A stretch of 64,000 bases of DNA from Enterovibrio norvegicus DSM 15893 (GCF_900115495.1 NZ_FOWR01000019.1:35281-99280), one strand, 5' to 3'; counted from the first letter of the stretch, positions 16,590 to 25,916 are shown. Notes: a model not told the origin generated them from the letters alone. Made by a program: numbers and translations.

Positions 16590-19391
16590 ATGGCCATGAA
16601 TCCTGAAAACCCGTTGATTTTGGTCGACGGCTCTTCCTACCTTTACCGCGCGTACCACGCTTCTCCTAATCTCACCAATGCAAAGGGTGAACCGACGGGT
16701 GCCGTGTATGGCGTCGTAAACATGCTACGCAGTTTGGTGAAGCAGTATCCAAAATCAAATGTGGCGGTGATTTTTGACGCCAAAGGAAAAACCTTCCGCG
16801 ACGACATGTACAGTGAGTACAAAGCAAATCGTCCGCCAATGCCGGATGATCTTCGCGGTCAGATCGCGCCATTGCACGCGATCATTGAAGCCATGGGCTT
16901 CCCAATGATGGTGATCGAAGGCGTGGAAGCGGATGACGTGATCGGTACGCTCGCGACACAAGGTTCGGCGGCGAGTATGCCGATCTTGATCAGCACGGGT
17001 GATAAAGACATGGCGCAGTTGGTTGATGAAAATGTCACGCTGATCAACACCATGACCAATGTCATTATGGATCCGCAAGGCGTGCATGATAAGTACGGCT
17101 TCGGCCCAGAACACATCATCGATTACCTCGCACTGATGGGCGATAAAGTCGATAACATTCCTGGCGTTCCTGGTGTGGGTGAGAAAACGGCGACGGCGCT
17201 GATCGCAGGCATCGGTGGCTTAAGTAAGCTGTATGACAACCTCGACCAAATCGCAGGTTTGGGCTTCCGTGGTTCTAAAACCATGGCGAAGAAGCTCGAG
17301 GATAACCGAGAAAATGCTTACCTGTCTTATGAGCTTGCCACCATCAAGCTGGATTGCGAATTGCCTGCTCGCCCTGAAGAATTGATCAATGGCGCTGCGG
17401 ATAACGAGAAGCTGGTAACGCTATTTACAGAATTGAACTTCAAGCGTTGGCTTGCAGAAGCGCAAAGCGGCAATGCAGGGATTGATTCTGTTGCAGCTGG
17501 CGCTTCTTCTTCTGCACCTGCGGGTACTTCATCAACCGCTGCCGCGAAAGACGCTGAATTCTCTGCGGCTGCCATTGATCGCAGCCAATATGACACGGTA
17601 TTGACCGAAGAAGCATTCCACGCATGGATGGAAAAACTGCGCGCAGCTGACGTGGTGGCGTTCGACACCGAAACAGACAGCCTTAATTACATGGAAGCTA
17701 ACTTGGTTGGTCTTTCCTTCGCCATTGCACCGGGTGAAGCGGCGTATGTTCCTGTTGCGCACGATTACCTTGATGCGCCTAAGCAATTAGATCGTGATTG
17801 GGTGATTGCTGAAATGAAGGGCTGGCTGGAAGATGCGGGCGCGTTGAAGGTGGGTCAAAACCTGAAATATGACGCCAGTGTGTTGGCACGTTACGACATC
17901 AACATGAAGGGTATCGCGTTCGATACCATGTTGGAGTCTTACGTCTATAACAGTGTGGCTGGCCGTCATGATATGGACAGCCTTGCGACGCGTTACCTGC
18001 AGCATAAATGCATCAGTTTTGAAGAAATCGCAGGGAAGGGGAAAAAGCAGCTAACCTTCAACCAAATTGAACTTGAGCAAGCTGCGCCTTACGCGGCGGA
18101 AGATGCAGATGTGACGTTACGATTGCACCTTGCGCTGATGGGACACATCAACAGTGATGACAAGCTCAAAGCCATTTTCGAGCAATACGAAATGCCATTG
18201 GTGCCTGTGCTTTCGCGCATTGAACGCCACGGTGTTTTGATCGATAGCGATATGCTGGGTAAACAGTCGCAAGAAATTGCGGCGCGTTTGGATGTCCTAG
18301 AGAAAGAGACGTTTGAGTTGGCAGGTGAAGAGTTTAATCTCAGCTCGCCAAAACAGCTGCAAGCCATTCTGTTTGAAAAAATGGGGCTGCCGGTCATCAA
18401 AAAAACACCGTCAGGCACACCTTCAACCAATGAAGAAGTGTTGCAAGAGCTTGCGTTGGATTACCCGCTACCAAAACGCATTTTGGAATACCGTGGATTG
18501 GCGAAGCTAAAATCCACCTACACTGACAAATTGCCGAAGATGGTGAACCCAGCTACCAAGCGTGTTCACACGTCTTATCATCAAGCCGTCACCGCAACAG
18601 GACGTTTGTCTTCAACCGATCCTAACTTGCAGAACATTCCAATTCGTAATAAAGAAGGTCGTCGCATTCGCCAAGCCTTCATTGCACCTGCAGGTAAAAC
18701 CATTCTGGCTGTCGATTACTCCCAAATCGAACTTCGTATCATGGCGCATTTGTCGGGTGATGAAGCGTTAATTGATGCATTCCGACACGGTAAAGACATC
18801 CACAGTGCCACTGCTGCAGAAGTTATGGGCATTGATATTTCGGATGTGACGTCTGAAATGCGTCGACGTGCGAAGGCGATTAACTTTGGTTTGATCTACG
18901 GCATGAGTGCATTTGGTCTAGCGAAGCAGTTGGGGATCCCGCGTGGTGAAGCGCAGCAGTACATGGAACGTTACTTTGAACGCTACCCTGGCGTGAAGCA
19001 ATACATGGAAATCACACGTTTGCAGGCGGCGGAGCAAGGGTATGTTGAAACCATCTTTGGGCGTCGACTGCACCTGCCAGAGATCAAATCAAGCAATGGT
19101 ATGCGCCGTAAAGCAGCGGAACGTGCGGCGATTAACGCACCTATGCAGGGCACGGCGGCTGATATCATCAAACGTGCGATGATTTTTGTTGATGGCTGGA
19201 TCCAACAGCAACCAGAAGGACGTGTGTCACTTATCATGCAAGTGCACGATGAATTGGTGTTGGAAGTAGATACCGAATACCTGTCTGAGGTAGAAGCGAT
19301 GGTTTGCAGGCTCATGGAGTCCGCAGCAATGCTAGAAGTGCCTTTGATTGCAGAATCAGGTAGCGGTATTAACTGGGACCAAGCCCACTAA
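16590..19391 (+). CDS. polA: DNA polymerase I
   Basis: Pol I fills gaps, removes RNA primers and serves in excision repair. The 933-residue protein is full length (E. coli 928). Domains in order: 5'-3' exonuclease (about 1-300; [37 protein letters not shown]), 3'-5' proofreading domain with intact acidic residues ([26 protein letters not shown]), and polymerase domain ([42 protein letters not shown]). A Ser/Ala-rich linker (about 300-325) separates the first two. ATG 16596 in frame is an alternative start. A terminator and spf follow. Confidence 0.97.
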   Translation: MAMNPENPLILVDGSSYLYRAYHASPNLTNAKGEPTGAVYGVVNMLRSLVKQYPKSNVAVIFDAKGKTFRDDMYSEYKANRPPMPDDLRGQIAPLHAIIEAMGFPMMVIEGVEADDVIGTLATQGSAASMPILISTGDKDMAQLVDENVTLINTMTNVIMDPQGVHDKYGFGPEHIIDYLALMGDKVDNIPGVPGVGEKTATALIAGIGGLSKLYDNLDQIAGLGFRGSKTMAKKLEDNRENAYLSYELATIKLDCELPARPEELINGAADNEKLVTLFTELNFKRWLAEAQSGNAGIDSVAAGASSSAPAGTSSTAAAKDAEFSAAAIDRSQYDTVLTEEAFHAWMEKLRAADVVAFDTETDSLNYMEANLVGLSFAIAPGEAAYVPVAHDYLDAPKQLDRDWVIAEMKGWLEDAGALKVGQNLKYDASVLARYDINMKGIAFDTMLESYVYNSVAGRHDMDSLATRYLQHKCISFEEIAGKGKKQLTFNQIELEQAAPYAAEDADVTLRLHLALMGHINSDDKLKAIFEQYEMPLVPVLSRIERHGVLIDSDMLGKQSQEIAARLDVLEKETFELAGEEFNLSSPKQLQAILFEKMGLPVIKKTPSGTPSTNEEVLQELALDYPLPKRILEYRGLAKLKSTYTDKLPKMVNPATKRVHTSYHQAVTATGRLSSTDPNLQNIPIRNKEGRRIRQAFIAPAGKTILAVDYSQIELRIMAHLSGDEALIDAFRHGKDIHSATAAEVMGIDISDVTSEMRRRAKAINFGLIYGMSAFGLAKQLGIPRGEAQQYMERYFERYPGVKQYMEITRLQAAEQGYVETIFGRRLHLPEIKSSNGMRRKAAERAAINAPMQGTAADIIKRAMIFVDGWIQQQPEGRVSLIMQVHDELVLEVDTEYLSEVEAMVCRLMESAAMLEVPLIAESGSGINWDQAH

Positions 19392-19442
19392 AACCAAGCT
19401 CTTCAGCGGTTTTCTATCGGCTGTCACTTAAAGTTTAAAGCG

Positions 19443-19472
19443 AAAAAAGTCCACGGAAGTGGGCTTTTTTTT
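19443..19472 (+). terminator. Terminator of polA
   Basis: AGTCCAC-GGAA-GTGGGCT with one G-T pair, A-run before and T-run after. Confidence 0.85.
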
Positions 19473-19581
19473 CGACCAAATGAAACAAGATGAATACACC
19501 TCGTGTTCTTTTTTATAATTTTATGAAAAAAAATTACGTAAAGGGTTTTCTTAATCGAACATTTGGTATACAGTTATTCGC

Positions 19582-19689
19582 GTAGGGTACAGAGGTAAGA
19601 TGTTCTATCTTTCAGACCTTTTGTTTCACGTTATTGGATTTAGCTGATTCAGCAGCCCCGGTCGATGTATATCGACCGGGGCATTTTTT
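19582..19689 (+). ncRNA. spf: Spot 42 RNA
   Basis: Spot 42 is an Hfq-binding sRNA that represses many carbon-use genes and is itself repressed by CRP-cAMP in E. coli. The 5' end GTAGGGTACAGAGGTAAGAT and the segment CTATCTTTCAGACCTTTT match E. coli spf closely. The 3' end is a terminator with CCCCGGTCGAT-N4-ATCGACCGGGG and a T-run. Its place between polA and engB is conserved. TATACA at 19567-19572 may be the -10. I see no clear CRP site. Confidence 0.95.
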
Positions 19690-19787
19690 ATGCGGAAAAC
19701 CCAACGTCATCCCCATCTCTTTAATTGTAACAAAACTCTTATTTAGCAATGACTTAACTGTTATTTTTGGTGTGTAAACTTTTTTGT

Positions 19788-19820
19788 ACAAACTAAATTA
19801 GAGTAAATACTTTAGTTTGT
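19788..19820. promoter_or_regulatory. Perfect 10-bp inverted repeat at an sRNA promoter
   Basis: ACAAACTAAA (19788-19797) and TTTAGTTTGT (19811-19820) form a perfect inverted repeat with 13 bases between. The right arm covers the probable -35 of the next sRNA, whose -10 TATAAT is at 19833-19838. This is what an operator would look like; the protein is unknown. Confidence 0.5.
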
Positions 19821-19844
19821 CAGTGCTGACGCTATAATAACCAC

Positions 19845-19948
19845 TGCTTCTTATTCTTAATGTGTCGAGACTCACTGCGGTAGTGTTTAAGACAGTGCAT
19901 CTCCATGTTGATTCTGGCCGATCTGACTCTCAGTTCGGCCATTTTTTT
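19845..19948 (+). ncRNA. Probable small RNA downstream of Spot 42 (VSsrna24-like position)
   Basis: A TATAAT hexamer (19833-19838) with TTTAGT 16 bases upstream is followed about 105 bases later by a strong terminator: TGGCCGA (19915-19921) and TCGGCCA (19935-19941) with an inner CTGA-CTC-TCAG helix and seven T. There is no open reading frame between them. In Aliivibrio an sRNA called VSsrna24 lies between spf and engB, so this may be its relative, but I cannot compare sequences. The start is inferred from the promoter. Confidence 0.6.
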
Positions 19949-20209
19949 ACCCTTCATTCTGTAACTCAATTCCAGTAATTCTGTAGCCAAAAAACATGTT
20001 TAAATCATGATAATTCTTATAGAAAAATAAGAATTTTTTGGATAACTAAAAACATGATGAATCATAAGGTTAAAAGGCGGAATGAATTAGCTGTCTGTTA
20101 AGTAAGGCAAAAAAACAGGTGATGCGGGTGGTGTGGACTTGCGAGGATGAGAATCATTGCTGACACTGATTCTATAACGAATAAAAAAACCTCCTATTTC
20201 TCTCCCGTT

Positions 20210-20236
20210 ACCCCACCCACGAGGTGGGGTTTTTTA
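20210..20236 (+). terminator. Orphan + strand terminator next to engB
   Basis: ACCCCACC-CACGA-GGTGGGGT followed by T6 would end a + strand transcript, yet no + strand gene precedes it after the sRNA at 19845-19948. It could back up that sRNA or end an unknown short RNA. Confidence 0.65.
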
Positions 20237-20246
20237 TTTGGCACGC

Positions 20247-20924
20247 TTATTCCGCAGAATCAACGTCCACTGATACTGCGTCAGCGCTGTCTTCAACGTC
20301 AGTCTCAACACCGCTTTCATGATAGGGGAAGTACCAGCCATCAAGTTTTTTGCGCAGTTTATCTACGCCAACACCTTTGAGTGATGAGTAGAGTTCGACT
20401 TCCACATCGCCGCCAAAATCTTTTGCTGCTTCACGAACCTTCACCAGCTCTGCTTTACGTGCGCCGCTTTTCAGCTTGTCACACTTGGTGAGCAGAGCAA
20501 GAACAGGAAGGTTCGAATCTACCGCCCAGAAAATCAGTTGCTGATCGAGCTCTTTCAGTGGGTGACGGATATCCATTAACACCACCAAGCCCTTGAGCTG
20601 ATCACGTTTTTGCAAATATTCCCCAAGGGATTTTTGCCATTTTTTCTTCATTTCCAGGGGGACTTGCGCAAAGCCATACCCAGGTAAGTCAACGATGTGG
20701 CATCCCTCATCCACTTTGAAAAGGTTAATTAATTGAGTGCGACCTGGTGTCTTACTCACCTTTACCAGACCCTTATGATCACATAGTCTGTTAATAGAGC
20801 TCGATTTACCCGCGTTCGATCTGCCTGCAAAGGCAACCTCGATCCCGGTATCAGCTGGCAGGGCACGAATGTCCGGTGCACTGGTAATAAAGTGGGTATT
20901 GCGATAGTTGAGTGAAGGATTCAC
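20247..20924 (-). CDS. engB: Ribosome biogenesis GTPase EngB (YihA)
   Basis: EngB is an essential GTPase for assembly of the large ribosomal subunit. The 225-residue protein has G1 GRSNAGKSS (34-42), G3 DLPGYG, G4 TKCDKL and the G5 region YSSLKGVG. The C-terminal tail is acidic and Ser/Asp/Val-rich ([15 protein letters not shown]), which is longer than in E. coli and has no assigned role. Placement downstream of polA-spf on the opposite strand is conserved in gammaproteobacteria. Confidence 0.95.
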   Translation of the reverse strand: MNPSLNYRNTHFITSAPDIRALPADTGIEVAFAGRSNAGKSSSINRLCDHKGLVKVSKTPGRTQLINLFKVDEGCHIVDLPGYGFAQVPLEMKKKWQKSLGEYLQKRDQLKGLVVLMDIRHPLKELDQQLIFWAVDSNLPVLALLTKCDKLKSGARKAELVKVREAAKDFGGDVEVELYSSLKGVGVDKLRKKLDGWYFPYHESGVETDVEDSADAVSVDVDSAE

Positions 20925-21073
20925 TGTTAACTCCGTCTCGACTTTATGTAGTCGACTGATTACTTTTATGTGAAATTGTGTAAAATATCCGTGCTCGGTT
21001 TTTGCTCAATGATTGTATCATGATGGCGCGAGCATCGTGGTATCGGAAGCTTGATAATTATAAATGGAATGTC

Positions 21074-21691
21074 ATGAAGAAATTAGCGCTATTACTCACC
21101 TTACTTGCGAGTTTTACCGTTTATGCACAGGGTGATGCAGAAGCAGGTAAAGCAAAATCAGCCACTTGCGCAGCTTGTCATGGCGCTGATGGTAACAGCC
21201 TCATCGCTGCAAACCCAGTTTTGGCAGGCCAGCACGAAAAATATCTTTTGAAGCAACTTAAAGATTTTAAGTTGGGAATGACCTCTGGTGGTGCTCAAGG
21301 CCGAAATAACGCCGTCATGGCCGGCATGGTTGCCTCTCTGTCAGAAGAAGACATGTCCGATCTCGCGGCATACTTCGCGGCACAAACACCGAAAGCCGGT
21401 AGCACGCCTGAATCGTCAATCCCTGTTGGTGAGCAATTGTACCTCGCAGGTGATAAAGAGCGTGGCATTGCAGCGTGTATTGCCTGTCATGGCCCTCGTG
21501 GTAACGGCACGGCACTGTCCGGTTTCCCTAAAATCTCTAGCCAACATGCGGATTACATCAAATCTCAGTTGATGGCATTCCGTGATAAGCAGCGAAACAA
21601 CGACATGAATGGCATGATGCAAATTGTTGCCTCAAAGCTTTCCGACAAAGAGATTGAAGCCATTTCTCTTTATGTGGGCGGTTTGCACTGA
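21074..21691 (+). CDS. Cytochrome c4, periplasmic diheme
   Basis: A 205-residue diheme cytochrome c4 that carries electrons in the periplasm, commonly to cbb3-type oxidase. The signal peptide is MKKLALLLTLLASFTVYA with cleavage after YAQ or YA. Two CXXCH heme sites are present (CAACHG and CIACHG), one per domain, and Met ligands lie in the NAVMAGM and NDMNGMM segments. I choose ATG 21074 because it gives the signal peptide and has GGA upstream; the frame is open further upstream without signal features. Divergent from engB as in other vibrios. Confidence 0.93.
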   Translation: MKKLALLLTLLASFTVYAQGDAEAGKAKSATCAACHGADGNSLIAANPVLAGQHEKYLLKQLKDFKLGMTSGGAQGRNNAVMAGMVASLSEEDMSDLAAYFAAQTPKAGSTPESSIPVGEQLYLAGDKERGIAACIACHGPRGNGTALSGFPKISSQHADYIKSQLMAFRDKQRNNDMNGMMQIVASKLSDKEIEAISLYVGGLH

Positions 21692-21736
21692 TCACCATCC
21701 TAATGCCGTAATCTGGCATTGAAAGGTGAAGTTATC

Positions 21737-21764
21737 AAAAAGGCAGCGAAAGCTGCCTTTTTTC
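21737..21764 (+). terminator. Terminator of the cytochrome c4 gene
   Basis: AGGCAGC-GAAA-GCTGCCT with a T-run; the A-run upstream could make it work on both strands. Confidence 0.85.
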
Positions 21765-21954
21765 TTTTTGGGCATTTTTCCTGTCTACGTGTAAGCGATC
21801 GACCATTGTTAGACGTGTCATACGCGCGAAAAAATGACAGACTTTGTTTTTTTGTTCTACATTTCAGGTAGATATTTAATTCCCTTAAAAATGGGTAGTG
21901 CGTTTTGTGAAACATGACCTGTTTTGTTTTCGAGAGACTCGTAAACTTATCTAT

Positions 21955-22311
21955 GTCGACAGGGAACACGACACGGAATGGACCATCAGGACGATGACGC
22001 AGGGTGCGTAGCGGACAAACGGATACTGGCTCTGGATGAGCCTTAGAAAGAACAGGATGTTTTGTTGTCAGGATGACAAGCGGTGTGAAGGAATAACGCC
22101 GATAGGACACTCTCTGGACGAGAGAAGGACACCCGCCAGGATGGTGGAGACAACAGGACGTTGACGAGCAAAACTCAAATAAAAACGGCAGGAAGCCCTA
22201 TCACAAAAGGAATATTGTTCACCGGGAAGTGGTGTTACTGTTAGGGATGAAAACGGTAAAATCCGTTCTTTAGAACGCTATAGAGCGACAGGCCTTGCCT
22301 GTCGCTTTTTT
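21955..22311 (+). ncRNA. csrB: CsrB-family small RNA (CsrA sponge)
   Basis: CsrB RNAs hold many GGA motifs in hairpin loops that bind and sequester CsrA. The + strand begins GTCGACAGGGA, the same 5' end as E. coli CsrB, and carries about 20 GGA motifs within 300 bases, many as CAGGA, with short inverted repeats around several (for example TCTCTGGACGAGAGA). It ends in GCGACAGGC-CTT-GCCTGTCGC and a T-run (22285-22311). The length of about 357 bases suits the family (369 in E. coli). TAAACT (21942-21947) may be the -10. A TGTAAG half-site at 21790-21795 could be part of a UvrY/VarA-type activator site, about 165 bases upstream. Confidence 0.92.
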
Positions 22312-22365
22312 CTTATCCATCTTTCTGATACATTTCCGCCATTCACTTTGGTGTAGAAATCTCCA

Positions 22366-23013
22366 ATGACCCTTGATTGCCCGCTTTGTCAGTCGACCTA
22401 TGTCGTCGATTTTGAGCAGGATAAACGTCGCCGATATTTCCGTTGTGACCCTTGTTCACTGGTTTTCGCCGATCCTGCTAGCCGACTGTCACCGGATGAA
22501 GAGAAAGCGCATTACGACCTGCATGAGAATTCGGCGGAAGATGAAGGCTATCGCCAGTTTCTGAGCCGCGTTGCCATGCCACTGAGCGAAAAGCTCGGTA
22601 TGACCTCTCAGCGAGGCTTAGACTTTGGTTGTGGGCCAGGCCCTGTGTTGGCCAGCATGCTGGCGGATAAAGGGCATACAATGTCGATTTACGATCCGTA
22701 TTTTTCGCCCGACACCACGGTGCTCGAGACGCAATACGATTTCGTTACCTGCACTGAAGCGATTGAACATTTTTACTTGCCTCACAAGGAATGGAGACAG
22801 TTACTGAGTCTGGTTAAGCCTGGAGGCTGGTTAGCTATCATGACCAAGCTCGTTATTGATGCTGACGCGTTTAGGTGCTGGCATTACAAGAACGATCCAA
22901 CCCACGTGAGTTTTTTTAGTCGCGAAACGTTCTGCTTTTTGGCAGATCGTGATGGTCTTGACGTGGACTTTGTTGGTAACGACGTAATTTTACTGAGGAA
23001 GAAAAACGAATGA
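22366..23013 (+). CDS. Class I SAM-dependent methyltransferase with zinc-ribbon N-terminus
   Basis: A 215-residue protein. The N-terminus has a CPLC-N19-CDPC zinc-ribbon-like pair (residues 5-8 and 28-31), followed by a SAM-binding core with LDFGCGPGPVLA (motif I), TCTEAIEHF (motif IV region) and LVKPGGWLAIMTK. This resembles the methyltransferases annotated next to yihI in vibrios. The substrate is unknown. The stop overlaps the yihI start (ATGA at 23010-23013), so the three genes to 24059 are likely one operon. Confidence 0.82.
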   Translation: MTLDCPLCQSTYVVDFEQDKRRRYFRCDPCSLVFADPASRLSPDEEKAHYDLHENSAEDEGYRQFLSRVAMPLSEKLGMTSQRGLDFGCGPGPVLASMLADKGHTMSIYDPYFSPDTTVLETQYDFVTCTEAIEHFYLPHKEWRQLLSLVKPGGWLAIMTKLVIDADAFRCWHYKNDPTHVSFFSRETFCFLADRDGLDVDFVGNDVILLRKKNE

Positions 23014-23561
23014 CCCGCAAGAAGAAAGCACGCAAAGTCGGCTCTGAAGGTCCTGCACAATACAGTGACCGTTCATTGAGCAAAGATGACGTTGCGTCAT
23101 TGGCACGCAAACGCGCAAACCGTCGTAAAGGTTTGAAAGCGGGCTCTCGCCATTCTGATGGTAAAGTCGAAAAGCAACGCCAAATCAACGCAACAAGAGA
23201 CCCACGTTTGGGTAGCAAAAAGCCTATCGCATTGATTGTTGAGCAAAAGCCACATCCAAAGTCAGCAGAAGGTAAAAAGGTTCGTCGCCTAGATGCTGCA
23301 AAAGAATTGGATATGCTGGAAAACGATGCACAACTAAATGTGTTGTTAGACCGTATTGAAAATGGCGAGAAGCTAGGTGCAGGTCTGCAGTCTTACGTTG
23401 ATGAGAAACTGGATCGCATTGAAGCGTTGATGGCACAGCTTGGCTTGCTGGAAGAAGAGCAAGAAGATGCGCCAGTTGAACAGCCAAAAGGAAAGAAATC
23501 GCGCCGAGGCGACGATGATTTATTGGCTGAGTTTGAAAACCTAAAATTCGATCAGGAGTAA
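23010..23561 (+). CDS. yihI: Der GTPase-activating protein YihI
   Basis: YihI stimulates the GTPase Der and thereby adjusts ribosome assembly. The 183-residue protein is Lys/Arg-rich at the N-terminus (MTRKKKARKVG, LARKRANRRKGLKAGSRH) and has the conserved ELDMLENDAQLNVLLDRIE region and an acidic C-terminal end (DDDLLAEFENLKFDQE). It is coupled to the methyltransferase upstream by an overlapping start and stop, with GAGGAAG as ribosome site, and to DUF2489 downstream. Confidence 0.9.
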   Translation: MTRKKKARKVGSEGPAQYSDRSLSKDDVASLARKRANRRKGLKAGSRHSDGKVEKQRQINATRDPRLGSKKPIALIVEQKPHPKSAEGKKVRRLDAAKELDMLENDAQLNVLLDRIENGEKLGAGLQSYVDEKLDRIEALMAQLGLLEEEQEDAPVEQPKGKKSRRGDDDLLAEFENLKFDQE

Positions 23562-24059
23562 GTGTTGGAGACTCTTCCTTTAGGTGTTGTGGCGCTTGGC
23601 GGTGCCATTGTTCTTGGGTTAGCAAGTTATGCTGGTTGGTTGTTGTCGAAACTTCGTCGACAAACTCGCTTTCAGGCTGCGCAACAAAAAGCGGCGATTA
23701 CCCAAAGAAATAACAAGATCATCGAAAGCGTTGATGTGATTGCGATGGCAACATTGCAAGATCAATGCGATTTGTCAGAAGCGGCGATCCGTCTGTTTAT
23801 GATCATGGATCACCTACAGGGAGAAAAGCGTGTGGATTACCCGACGCGCTTTCCTGCGCTTTATGAATTGTATGACGTGGTTAAGGACATGCCACGTGGT
23901 GACGCCCGAAAGGCCATCCCGAAAAAAGAAAGGATGCGTCATGATTTAGAACGCATGAAAACGGAAACTCGTCTTCAGGATGCGATCAAAATCGAACTCG
24001 AAGAAATCCTCGCTTTTACTGGTGCCAAGATGACACCTATTCGGACGTTAGCGAGCTGA
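23562..24059 (+). CDS. DUF2489 family protein
   Basis: A 165-residue protein with one N-terminal membrane helix (about residues 7-28) and a helical cytoplasmic part rich in charged residues (DYPTRFPALYELYDVVKDMPRG, KKERMRHDLERMKTE). This fits DUF2489, which commonly follows yihI in gammaproteobacteria. Function is unknown. It starts with GTG immediately after the yihI TAA, with AGGAG overlapping the yihI end, so translation is likely coupled. Confidence 0.82.
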   Translation: MLETLPLGVVALGGAIVLGLASYAGWLLSKLRRQTRFQAAQQKAAITQRNNKIIESVDVIAMATLQDQCDLSEAAIRLFMIMDHLQGEKRVDYPTRFPALYELYDVVKDMPRGDARKAIPKKERMRHDLERMKTETRLQDAIKIELEEILAFTGAKMTPIRTLAS

Positions 24060-24116
24060 TCGCTTCGATCAGTCCAGCAAAATTGCCGTTGAGCAGCGAG
24101 ATTGATTCATCTGACA

Positions 24117-24147
24117 CCGGAGAGTGTGGCAAAATAATACTCTCCGG
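24117..24147 (+). other. Perfect 9-bp inverted repeat in the hemN leader
   Basis: CCGGAGAGT and ACTCTCCGG enclose 13 bases. It may end the yihI-DUF2489 transcript (weak T tail, TTGTT) or fold in the hemN leader 25 bases before its ATG. Confidence 0.45.
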
Positions 24148-24171
24148 TTGTTCATATTGGGCGAAATATAC

Positions 24172-25545
24172 ATGTCAAAACAGCAAATCATTTGGGATCA
24201 GAGTCTGATCGAGAAGTACAACTACTCAGGCCCTCGTTATACCTCCTATCCAACCGCGCTGGAATTCCATGAGGTGTTTACCGCCGCGGAATTTGACATG
24301 GCATGTACCCAATATCCGGAGAGAAACCTTTCTCTCTACGTCCATATCCCGTTTTGTCATACGCTTTGCTACTACTGTGGCTGCAATAAAGTCATTACAC
24401 GTCATCAGCACAAAGCAGATGCGTATTTGGATGCGCTAGAGCAAGAGATCCGTCAGCGTGCGTATTTGCTGCATGATCGTAACGTGACACAACTTCATTG
24501 GGGGGGCGGCACGCCAACCTTTTTGACCAAAGAGCAGGTCACTCGATTGATGGGGTTGCTTCGCCAAGAATTCCAACTGGATGACAATGCTGAAATCAGT
24601 ATCGAAGTGGATCCGCGTGAAATCGAGCTGGATATGCTTGATCACCTGCGCAGTGAAGGCTTTAACCGTTTAAGTATTGGCGTTCAGGACTTTGATAAAA
24701 CCGTGCAGAAAGCGGTGAACCGTGAGCAGGATGAAACCTTCATTCGTGACATGGTGTCGCGTGCTAAAACCTTGGGCTTCCGCTCAACCAACCTTGATTT
24801 GATTTATGGCCTTCCACACCAAAACGGTGAAACATTTGCGAAAACCTTGTCGCAAGTGCTTGAGATGAAGCCGGGACGCTTGTCCGTTTTCAATTATGCG
24901 CACCTACCATCCTTGTTTGCTGCTCAGCGTAAAATCAAAGATGACGATTTACCGTCGCCACAAGTGCGTTTGTCCATGTTGGAGCAAACCATTGGTACGT
25001 TGACGAGTGAAGGCTACCAGTTCATTGGTATGGATCACTTTGCGTTGCCGGATGATGAGCTTGCTGTGGCACAGCGTGAAGGAAACCTTCACCGCAACTT
25101 CCAAGGCTACACTACGCAAGGCGACTGTGATTTACTAGGTTTGGGTGTGTCAGCGATTTCCATGATTGGTGACTGTTATGCCCAAAACCAAAAAGAGCTG
25201 AAGAAATATTACGGCCAAGTGGAAGAACAACGTCATGCGCTTTGGAAAGGTGTCATGTTAGATGGCGACGATTTGTTGCGCCGTGAAGTCATTAAATCGC
25301 TGATCTGTAATTTCTATCTTGATAAGTCCGAGATTGAAGGCACCTATGACATTGAATTCGACACCTACTTTGCCGAAGACTTATCGCTGCTACAGTGCTT
25401 CGTTGATGATGAGCTGGTGGAGGTGGATGCGAAAAGCATCAAGGTGACGCTGAAAGGCCGCTTACTGATCCGCAATATTTGTATGTGTTTTGACACTTAC
25501 CTTCGCGATCGTGCACGTCAGCAGCAGTTCTCTCGCGTGATTTAA
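24172..25545 (+). CDS. hemN: Oxygen-independent coproporphyrinogen III oxidase HemN
   Basis: HemN makes protoporphyrinogen IX precursors without oxygen, by radical SAM decarboxylation of two propionates. The 457-residue protein has the same length as E. coli HemN. The iron-sulfur cysteines are C62, C66, C69 and C71 in FCHTLCYYCGC. Other conserved parts are HWGGGTPTF, SIGVQDFDKTVQKAVNR and DLIYGLPHQ. I choose ATG 24172 because it restores the family start MSKQQIIWDQ; in-frame codons upstream to 24124 run through the leader hairpin. No clear FNR site is seen upstream. Confidence 0.96.
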   Translation: MSKQQIIWDQSLIEKYNYSGPRYTSYPTALEFHEVFTAAEFDMACTQYPERNLSLYVHIPFCHTLCYYCGCNKVITRHQHKADAYLDALEQEIRQRAYLLHDRNVTQLHWGGGTPTFLTKEQVTRLMGLLRQEFQLDDNAEISIEVDPREIELDMLDHLRSEGFNRLSIGVQDFDKTVQKAVNREQDETFIRDMVSRAKTLGFRSTNLDLIYGLPHQNGETFAKTLSQVLEMKPGRLSVFNYAHLPSLFAAQRKIKDDDLPSPQVRLSMLEQTIGTLTSEGYQFIGMDHFALPDDELAVAQREGNLHRNFQGYTTQGDCDLLGLGVSAISMIGDCYAQNQKELKKYYGQVEEQRHALWKGVMLDGDDLLRREVIKSLICNFYLDKSEIEGTYDIEFDTYFAEDLSLLQCFVDDELVEVDAKSIKVTLKGRLLIRNICMCFDTYLRDRARQQQFSRVI

Positions 25546-25605
25546 TGTGATGAGTGACGAAAGGTGATCGCTACACGGGTTAGCGAGATCACCAAAGACA
25601 AAAAC

Positions 25606-25632
25606 GAAAAAAGCCGCTATCGCGGCTTTTTT
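25606..25632. terminator. Bidirectional terminator after hemN
   Basis: GCCGC-TATC-GCGGC (25613-25626) flanked by A6 and T6; serves hemN (+) and the small ORF (-). Confidence 0.88.
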
Positions 25633-25649
25633 CGATCTGGCGTTTGCGC

Positions 25650-25763
25650 TTACGCGCCGCTGCCAAGGCTGAATACAGCCAGTACCACAGCAAGAGCTGC
25701 CGCTGCCAGTTGACCTGGACCCGCAGCTGCCATTTCATTCAGTGTAAATAGTGCGTCGAACAT
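25650..25763 (-). CDS. Small hydrophobic ORF, 37 residues, possible small membrane protein
   Basis: The minus strand encodes MFDALFTLNEMAAAGPGQLA, followed by an Ala/Val/Leu segment that could be one membrane helix (about residues 18-33) ending in SLGSGA. It lies between two terminators (25606-25632 and 25821-25849), so it would be its own transcript. A TACAAT on the minus strand at 25805-25800 may be a -10. The ribosome site is weak (GGA 11 bases upstream). I do not recognise a family. Codons look coding-like, but the ORF is short and could be chance. Confidence 0.4.
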   Translation of the reverse strand: MFDALFTLNEMAAAGPGQLAAAALAVVLAVFSLGSGA

Positions 25764-25820
25764 GAACGTTTCATCCGGCGTGTTAAAAAATCGGCGGCAT
25801 TGTACGTCAGCTACGCTCAA

Positions 25821-25849
25821 AAAAACACCAGCAATTTGCTGGTGTTTTT
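25821..25849. terminator. Terminator of add
   Basis: AACACCAGCA-ATT-TGCTGGTGTT is a perfect stem with A-run and T-run, 70 bases past the add stop on the minus strand. Confidence 0.88.
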
Positions 25850-25916
25850 CGTCATGCTCAGTGCTGATTCGGTTACCGTTCAGCGTACTGCTGTCAATAT
25901 ATTGTTTTAACGAGGT

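Noticed and set aside
20147..20380. 77-codon plus-strand ORF
   Set aside because: Runs through a strong terminator and into the engB 3' end; no ribosome site.
21700..22110. 136-codon minus-strand ORF after cytochrome c4
   Set aside because: It is antisense to csrB and a terminator; its composition reflects the GGA repeats of the RNA.
24100..24115. Possible FNR site before hemN (TTGAT near 24103)
   Set aside because: The second half-site does not match ATCAA.
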